This document shows, one piece after another, positions 15,948 through 19,574 of a DNA stretch of 19,574 nt (position 1 is the first letter of the stretch; each line of letters starts with the position of its first letter). Below the pieces are notes generated by a model. It had not been told where the DNA came from. It saw only the letters and a program-made list of their open reading frames with translations, and ran no database searches. Source of the DNA: Chitinophagaceae bacterium (GTDB lineage Bacteria > Bacteroidota > Bacteroidia > Chitinophagales > Chitinophagaceae); contig JAEUVL010000058.1 of the NCBI GenBank assembly GCA_016786965.1, positions 1-19,574 of the forward strand, read 5' to 3'. The position numbers and the translations under genes are program-made.

Positions 15948-17139
15948 CCGTATCTTGTTTTACCAAATGATAAATGGATGTCTGATTGCCAAATATCTTG
16001 CTGAACCCTCTAACGTCATCACCGGTAAAGCCGGTATTCATTTCACCATATTTGCCAAATCTGCTGTTCATCAGGTCAAATTGACTTTCAATACCGATCA
16101 CCTGGAAACGGTAGGGCATCAACTGAATAAATACATCACCAGTTACATGCTGCTGGGTACTTTCCAAAAAGGTTTCAATATCTCTCATCACGGGATCAAG
16201 TATCTGTCCCTCATGCAGCCAGTTGCCATAGAACTGTGCTAATTGATCTTTCCATTGCAGTTGCCATTTGGTAAGCACATGTTTTTCCAGTGCATGATGC
16301 GCCTTTAAGATCACCATCGGTGCGGCGGCTTCAAAACCTACCCGGCCTTTAATTCCGATGATTGTGTCGCCCACATGTATATCCCGGCCAATACCATAAG
16401 GCCCGGCAATGGTTTGTAAATATTGGATGGCCTCAGATGGATGAGGAAATGTTTGATCGTTAATACCTGTTAATTCTCCTTTGGTAAAGCCAAGCCTGAT
16501 TTCCTGACTATCTGACCTGCTTACCTGCGTAGGCCATGCCTCTTCTGGCAGCATACCTTTTGATGAAAGTGTTTCTTTCCCACCCACGCTGGTTCCCCAA
16601 AGTCCTTTATTGATGGAGTACATTGACTTTTCAAAATTCATCTCCACCCCTTTAGCTTTCAGATAAGCAATCTCTTCTTCCCGGCTTAGTTTCAGATCTC
16701 TTATTGGAGTAATTATTTCCACGCCAGGTATCATGATATGAAAGATCATATCAAAACGAACCTGGTCGTTGCCGGCTCCTGTGCTGCCATGTGCAACTGC
16801 ATCAGCATTCAGGTTCTTCGCATGTTCCGCAATATGAAGAGCCTGGCTTAGCCGCTCAGCCGATACAGATAACGGGTAGGTGTTATTTTTTAATACATTT
16901 CCATAGATCAGGTATTTAATGATACGGTCATAGTAGCCTTTTACTGCATCGATGGTGGTATGTGTTTTTACCCCCAGGTTAAAAGCATGGGTTTCTATTT
17001 GTTTCAATTCATCGTTGTCGAAACCGCCGGTATTAACGATGATGCTATGCACCTCATACCCCTTGTCTTCGCCAAGGAATTTTGCACAATAAGAGGTATC
17101 TAATCCTCCGCTAAAACCTAAAACTACTTTCTTCGACAT
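15934..17139 (-). CDS. argG: Argininosuccinate synthase
   Basis: ArgG joins citrulline and aspartate using ATP. The 401-residue protein has the N-type ATP pyrophosphatase loop GFSGGLDTSY (8-17), AHGSTGAGNDQVRFD and the motif SINKGLWGTSVGG. It starts 16 bases after the GNAT gene at the head of the operon and overlaps argC by 14 bases. It stands early in the operon although its reaction is late in the pathway. Confidence 0.97.
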   Translation of the reverse strand: MSKKVVLGFSGGLDTSYCAKFLGEDKGYEVHSIIVNTGGFDNDELKQIETHAFNLGVKTHTTIDAVKGYYDRIIKYLIYGNVLKNNTYPLSVSAERLSQALHIAEHAKNLNADAVAHGSTGAGNDQVRFDMIFHIMIPGVEIITPIRDLKLSREEEIAYLKAKGVEMNFEKSMYSINKGLWGTSVGGKETLSSKGMLPEEAWPTQVSRSDSQEIRLGFTKGELTGINDQTFPHPSEAIQYLQTIAGPYGIGRDIHVGDTIIGIKGRVGFEAAAPMVILKAHHALEKHVLTKWQLQWKDQLAQFYGNWLHEGQILDPVMRDIETFLESTQQHVTGDVFIQLMPYRFQVIGIESQFDLMNSRFGKYGEMNTGFTGDDVRGFSKIFGNQTSIYHLVKQDTDGKN

Positions 17140-17155
17140 GGTAATTCCTCAGCTT

Positions 17156-17869
17156 TTATAAGTGAAATAAATGATGAAGGAGAGATTTGGGTTTACTGGC
17201 GCCACCGTTACTATCTCTATCCTTTTTTAAAAAGGGCTTTAACAGTTTCCACTGCTTGAATTTCAGCAAGCGTTCAAATCCTTTTTTATTCTCTTCAAAG
17301 AATTGCTTTGTTTCTTCCGGCTCATAGTGGTCTTTAGGATCGTAGAGCATGGCTGTACACATACAGTTCTTCCGTTCTTTGCTCATAAGTATTTCATAAT
17401 TCACGCAGCTTTTGCAGCCAGCCCAAAATGCTTCATCCTGTGTGAGTTCGGAGTAGGTCACTGGTTCGTAACCAAGATCACTGTTGATTTTCATTACGGC
17501 CAGACCGGTGGTTAATCCAAAAAGCTTTGCTTCGGGGTATTTTTCCCGGGATAGTTCAAAGATTCTTTTCTTGATGGATTTTGCCACCCCGCTTTTTCTA
17601 AAAGCAGGTGCAACGATCAAACCGCTGTTAGCCACATATTCGCCGTGGCTCCAGGTTTCGATATAGCAAAATCCCACCCATTCATTCTGGTCAGTGATGG
17701 CGATTACGGCTTTGCCTTCGTCAATCTTCTCCTCGATATATTCGGGAGTACGGGTAGCGATACCGGTACCCCTGGCGGCAGCAGACGCAGCCATTTCATC
17801 GGTGATAGTTTTCGAGTAAACTTTGTCGGGTACAGTAGCTACCCTGATAATTATCTTTTGATTGTCCAC
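17156..17869 (-). CDS. GNAT acyltransferase at the head of the arg operon (candidate N-acylglutamate synthase)
   Basis: This 237-residue protein has a GNAT core at ~5-135. MAASAAARGTGIATRTPEYI (26-45) and the acyl-CoA loop APAFRKSGVAKSIKKR (87-102, with RKSGVA) are followed by GLTTGLAVMKINSDLGYEP. An extra C-terminal region contains C152-x2-C155 and C169-x-C171, a possible metal site not usual for GNATs. No argA or argJ is present in the operon, so this gene fits the missing first step, acylation of glutamate. I recall genetic work in Bacteroides pointing to a GNAT protein of this kind, but substrate identity here is inference. The start is GTG 17869; no in-frame ATG lies between it and the upstream stop, and the next Met (26) would cut into the conserved N-terminus. 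Confidence 0.8.
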   Translation of the reverse strand: MDNQKIIIRVATVPDKVYSKTITDEMAASAAARGTGIATRTPEYIEEKIDEGKAVIAITDQNEWVGFCYIETWSHGEYVANSGLIVAPAFRKSGVAKSIKKRIFELSREKYPEAKLFGLTTGLAVMKINSDLGYEPVTYSELTQDEAFWAGCKSCVNYEILMSKERKNCMCTAMLYDPKDHYEPEETKQFFEENKKGFERLLKFKQWKLLKPFLKKDRDSNGGASKPKSLLHHLFHL

Positions 17870-17888
17870 TTTAAAATATAATTGATAT

Positions 17889-17971
17889 AAAAAAGGCCAC
17901 CAATCCTGAAAAATATTTCCTCCGGGGTAATTTCACTGACAGGGACCATGGTGAAGGGTTCGTCCTGTCAG
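17889..17971 (-). promoter_or_regulatory. Candidate arginine attenuator (alternative hairpins plus T tract)
   Basis: Between the leader stop codon and the GNAT start, two exclusive structures are possible on the - strand. The antiterminator pairs CTGACAGG (17964-17971, which includes the leader TGA) with CCTGTCAG (17936-17943), 8 perfect pairs and 10 with one bulge. The terminator pairs TCACCA-N5-CCTG (17954-17940) with CAGG-N2-TGGTGG (17908-17897), directly before CC and T6 (17894-17889). CCTG (17940-17943) is shared, so only one can form. A ribosome at the leader stop would cover the antiterminator arm; one stalled on the Arg codons would leave it free. The terminator stem is imperfect with a long loop. 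Confidence 0.5.
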
Positions 17972-18090
17972 AACACAGGGCGGCGTCGGGGGCGGGAGAA
18001 AGTAAACACATCAAACCCTACAGAGTAAACTCCGCTGGTAATAGGCGCATGAAAGGCCAATTGCTTGGTATGTGTCAGAATGTTCGTCAT
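17968..18090 (-). CDS. Putative arginine leader peptide of the arg operon (40 aa)
   Basis: ATG 18090 to TGA 17968 encodes 40 residues. Its last ten are FSRPRRRPVF, so four of eight consecutive codons (17994-17971 at the 3' end) are CGN arginine codons placed just before the stop. It lies ~20 bases after the predicted transcription start and 98 bases ahead of the GNAT GTG. Such position and composition match leader peptides whose translation controls attenuation of amino acid operons. The same frame is open further upstream to 18207, but that start lies upstream of the predicted promoter. Coding status rests on context and composition only. Confidence 0.55.
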   Translation of the reverse strand: MTNILTHTKQLAFHAPITSGVYSVGFDVFTFSRPRRRPVF

Positions 18091-18091
18091 G

Positions 18092-18110
18092 TTTACAAAC
18101 AAGTTGTAAA
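18092..18110. promoter_or_regulatory. Palindrome TTTACAA-N5-TTGTAAA at the arg transcription start
   Basis: A perfect 7-bp inverted repeat with a 5-base spacer lies between the predicted start of the arg leader transcript (~18112) and the leader ATG (18090). It could be a repressor operator or, in RNA, a hairpin over the leader initiation region. The AT-rich background lowers the weight of a 7-bp match. Confidence 0.4.
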
Positions 18111-18117
18111 TTGAGGA

Positions 18118-18151
18118 CAAATGTATAATAATAATTGATTTATAGTACAAA
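18118..18151 (-). promoter_or_regulatory. Candidate promoter of the arg leader and operon
   Basis: On the - strand TACATTTG (18125-18118) matches TAnnTTTG exactly, with TTTG (18151-18148) 22 bases upstream as the -33 element. The spacing is one or two bases longer than the usual 19-21. Transcription would start near 18112, about 20 bases before the leader ATG. Confidence 0.5.
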
Positions 18152-18174
18152 TTTTTTGTTATAAACCCTAGTGT

Positions 18175-18618
18175 ATGGAACTTGAAAATACCCCGCTTTC
18201 CGAACAACCGTTAGAACAACCTGCAGTGAAAAAGAAAGTGACCGGGTTGAAAAGGTTTGCCAGGACGTTTATGATATTGTTGGCGATCGGCTTAATTGTT
18301 TTTATTTATTTCAGGTTCTTTTTTGTGTTTGGCGAAGGTGTAAAAAGCGGCCATCTCAACTATGCTGTACGGAAAGGCAATATTTTTAAAACATATGAGG
18401 GCAAACTGATACAGGAAGGTATCAGAAGTAAAACTGTTGGGGCGATACAGTCTTATGAGTTTGAGTTCTCTATTAAGACGAAGGAGATATATGAGATACT
18501 GGCTGCAAACAGCGGCAAACTGTTTGACCTGCATTACAAAGAGTATCATGGGGTGCTGCCCTGGAGAGGAAATACCGTTTACATTGTAGATAGCATCGTA
18601 TCCATGCGGCAACCTTAA
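18175..18618 (+). CDS. Conserved Bacteroidota one-TM hypothetical protein
   Basis: This 147-residue protein has a polar N-terminus, one membrane segment (about 31-52, TFMILLAIGLIVFIYFRFFFVF) and a soluble C-terminal domain with GNIFKTYEGKLIQEGIRS, SYEFEFSI and DLHYKEYHGVLPWRGNTVYIVDSI. This sequence type is widespread in Bacteroidota. From memory, database entries often call it 6-phosphogluconate dehydrogenase, which has no support here: there is no dinucleotide-binding fold and it is far too short. Function is unknown. It is divergent from the arg leader and convergent with the methyltransferase gene, 11 bases away. No convincing promoter box was found between 18130 and 18174. Confidence 0.8.
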   Translation: MELENTPLSEQPLEQPAVKKKVTGLKRFARTFMILLAIGLIVFIYFRFFFVFGEGVKSGHLNYAVRKGNIFKTYEGKLIQEGIRSKTVGAIQSYEFEFSIKTKEIYEILAANSGKLFDLHYKEYHGVLPWRGNTVYIVDSIVSMRQP

Positions 18619-18629
18619 CAGCTTGCCGT

Positions 18630-19325
18630 CTAATTATCATTAAAGAGGAGAAAGATGGCGGGTCGTTTGTGAATGTCGATGGTTTCTTTTTTCCAGTCAG
18701 CAACGGTCTTTGTTTTTATCCATTCGTTTTTACCTGTAATATCCACCGCAATGCAAAGCCTTGTACTGTTATTGCAATTTTTCAATATAGCCTCTATCAA
18801 CTGATTATTCCGGTATGGTGTTTCTATAAATATCTGCGTACATTTTTTCCTGGCGGATTCAGTTTCCAGTTCTTTAAGTGCTTTTATGCGTTGCTGATTG
18901 TCGATTGGTAAGTAACCTACAAACTGAAACTGCTGCCCATTCATACCGCTGCCCATCAACGCCAGTAAGATAGAACTGGGCCCAACCAGCGGTTTTATAT
19001 TCGCACCCATTTCCTGTGCTATGGCAATCAAAGACTGACCCGGATCAGCTACTCCCGGGCAACCGGCTTCGCTTATGATACCAATCGTTTTATCTTCTTT
19101 TATTCTTTGCCTGAAAATGCTTATTGTATCGTCGCCGATTACTTTCCATTCATAATCATCAATCACCATTTCTTTCCAAAGCAGTTTGAAAAAACGGCGG
19201 GTGGTGCGTTCATTTTCAACAAAAAAAACCTGGCATTTTTTTATGGCATCGGGTACATACGCAGGTATTGCATCAGTTCCTTCTTCCTGCAATAGGGAGG
19301 GTATAAGGTAAACTGTGGCAGGCAT
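18630..19325 (-). CDS. RsmI-like SAM-dependent methyltransferase (tetrapyrrole methylase family), short form
   Basis: This 231-residue protein of the tetrapyrrole methylase superfamily has YLIPSLL at the N-terminus, IGIISEAGCPGVADPG (81-96, equivalent of the SDAGTPxxSDPG loop of RsmI) and PLVGPSSILLALMGSGMNG (112-130), followed by QFQFVGYLP. RsmI methylates the ribose of C1402 in 16S rRNA, but true RsmI is longer (~280 aa) and has a C-terminal extension that is missing here. It is probably a Bacteroidota paralogue with unknown substrate. The start ATG shares one base with the stop of the upstream EI24 gene (TAATG), so the two are coupled. Confidence 0.85.
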   Translation of the reverse strand: MPATVYLIPSLLQEEGTDAIPAYVPDAIKKCQVFFVENERTTRRFFKLLWKEMVIDDYEWKVIGDDTISIFRQRIKEDKTIGIISEAGCPGVADPGQSLIAIAQEMGANIKPLVGPSSILLALMGSGMNGQQFQFVGYLPIDNQQRIKALKELETESARKKCTQIFIETPYRNNQLIEAILKNCNNSTRLCIAVDITGKNEWIKTKTVADWKKETIDIHKRPAIFLLFNDN

Positions 19326-19574
19326 TAAGTATTTTTTACTTTATGAACACTAAGGGTGGCTGCGATGATGGCATAGGCCGGGGCGAGTATAATAAGAATA
19401 TGCATCAGGTAAAATAACAGGCCGTTGCCGATAGCAAGCCCTTTGTGCCTGCTGGTAAACGCAATACTCTGGGAAGGAGTAAGGTTTATCCGGGCAAAAC
19501 TGTAATCAAGCATAGAGCAGCCAAAATAATAGCACTCCATTAATAGGGCTATTACAGGAGTTATCCAGCCTATA
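19325..19574 (-). CDS. EI24 domain membrane protein, C-terminal part (start outside window)
   Basis: The - strand frame is open from the window edge to the TAA at 19325-19327, showing the last 82 residues (IGWITPVIALLMECYYFGC...). The motif YYFGCSMLDYSFAR, then TPSQSIAFTSRHKGLAIGNGLLFYLMHI and a final hydrophobic segment, is typical of the EI24/CysZ-like family in Bacteroidota. A sulfate transport role (CysZ) is not shown by anything here. It precedes the RsmI-like gene with a 1-base overlap. Confidence 0.8.
   Translation of the reverse strand, partial: IGWITPVIALLMECYYFGCSMLDYSFARINLTPSQSIAFTSRHKGLAIGNGLLFYLMHILIILAPAYAIIAATLSVHKVKNT

Noticed and set aside
17873..17903. TTG-N20-TATATTTT on the - strand as promoter for the GNAT gene
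   Set aside because: Spacing is ideal, but the box ends only three bases before the GTG start, it has a mismatch at the last position, and it overlaps the terminator-like stem. The upstream TACATTTG box fits the leader layout better. It could still be a secondary promoter.
17907..17920. TGAAA-N4-TTTCC as an ArgR box
   Set aside because: It has three mismatches to the ARG box consensus, one arm is imperfect, and AT-rich DNA yields such matches by chance.
17851..17949. 32-codon - strand frame starting MVPVSEITPEEIFF and overlapping the GNAT start
   Set aside because: It has no Arg run, its start lies within the proposed hairpin region, and it ends inside the GNAT gene. It is most likely a chance frame.
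17968..18207. 79-residue - strand frame as a full gene
   Set aside because: Its first ATG lies upstream of the predicted promoter and inside the divergent gene. Only the last 40 codons fit a leader peptide.

Overview
The window looks like chromosomal DNA of a member of the phylum Bacteroidota, probably close to Chitinophagaceae. The reasons are a type IX secretion pair (porU-porV), bshA, an arginine operon that uses the carbamoyltransferase ArgF' acting on an acylated ornithine, TAnnTTTG-type promoter boxes, and weak use of Shine-Dalgarno sites. No mobile element, CRISPR array, tRNA or rRNA gene was seen.

Left part (1-6056, + strand): the 3' end of porU (sortase of the type IX secretion system), a 310-base gap with promoter signals, porV, a strong terminator, then a housekeeping run of ispF, dut, a DUF4292 lipoprotein and an EnvC-like protein with a degenerate LytM domain. 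It ends at a long bidirectional hairpin shared with the convergent bshA.

Middle (6054-9565): bshA (bacillithiol synthesis) on the - strand, divergent from a tightly packed + strand set of secreted M28 peptidase, DinB-fold protein and GNAT acetyltransferase.

Right part (18151 down to 9569, - strand): a nearly complete arginine operon in the order GNAT acyltransferase, argG, argC, argD, argF', argB, argE, argH. Most junctions overlap or nearly touch. Together they would convert glutamate through N-acylated intermediates: acylation (GNAT), ArgB, ArgC, ArgD, carbamoylation of acyl-ornithine by ArgF', deacylation of acyl-citrulline by ArgE, then ArgG and ArgH.

The most interesting feature lies ahead of this operon. 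A promoter-like element (18118-18151) precedes a 40-codon open frame that ends in an Arg-rich run (RPRRRP) just before its stop codon. It is followed by two mutually exclusive hairpins and a T6 tract, just upstream of the GTG start of the first gene. This is the layout of a translation-dependent arginine attenuator. A palindrome sits at the predicted transcription start.

Far right (18175-19574): a one-TM Bacteroidota hypothetical protein on the + strand, convergent with a short RsmI-like methyltransferase and a truncated EI24-family membrane protein on the - strand.
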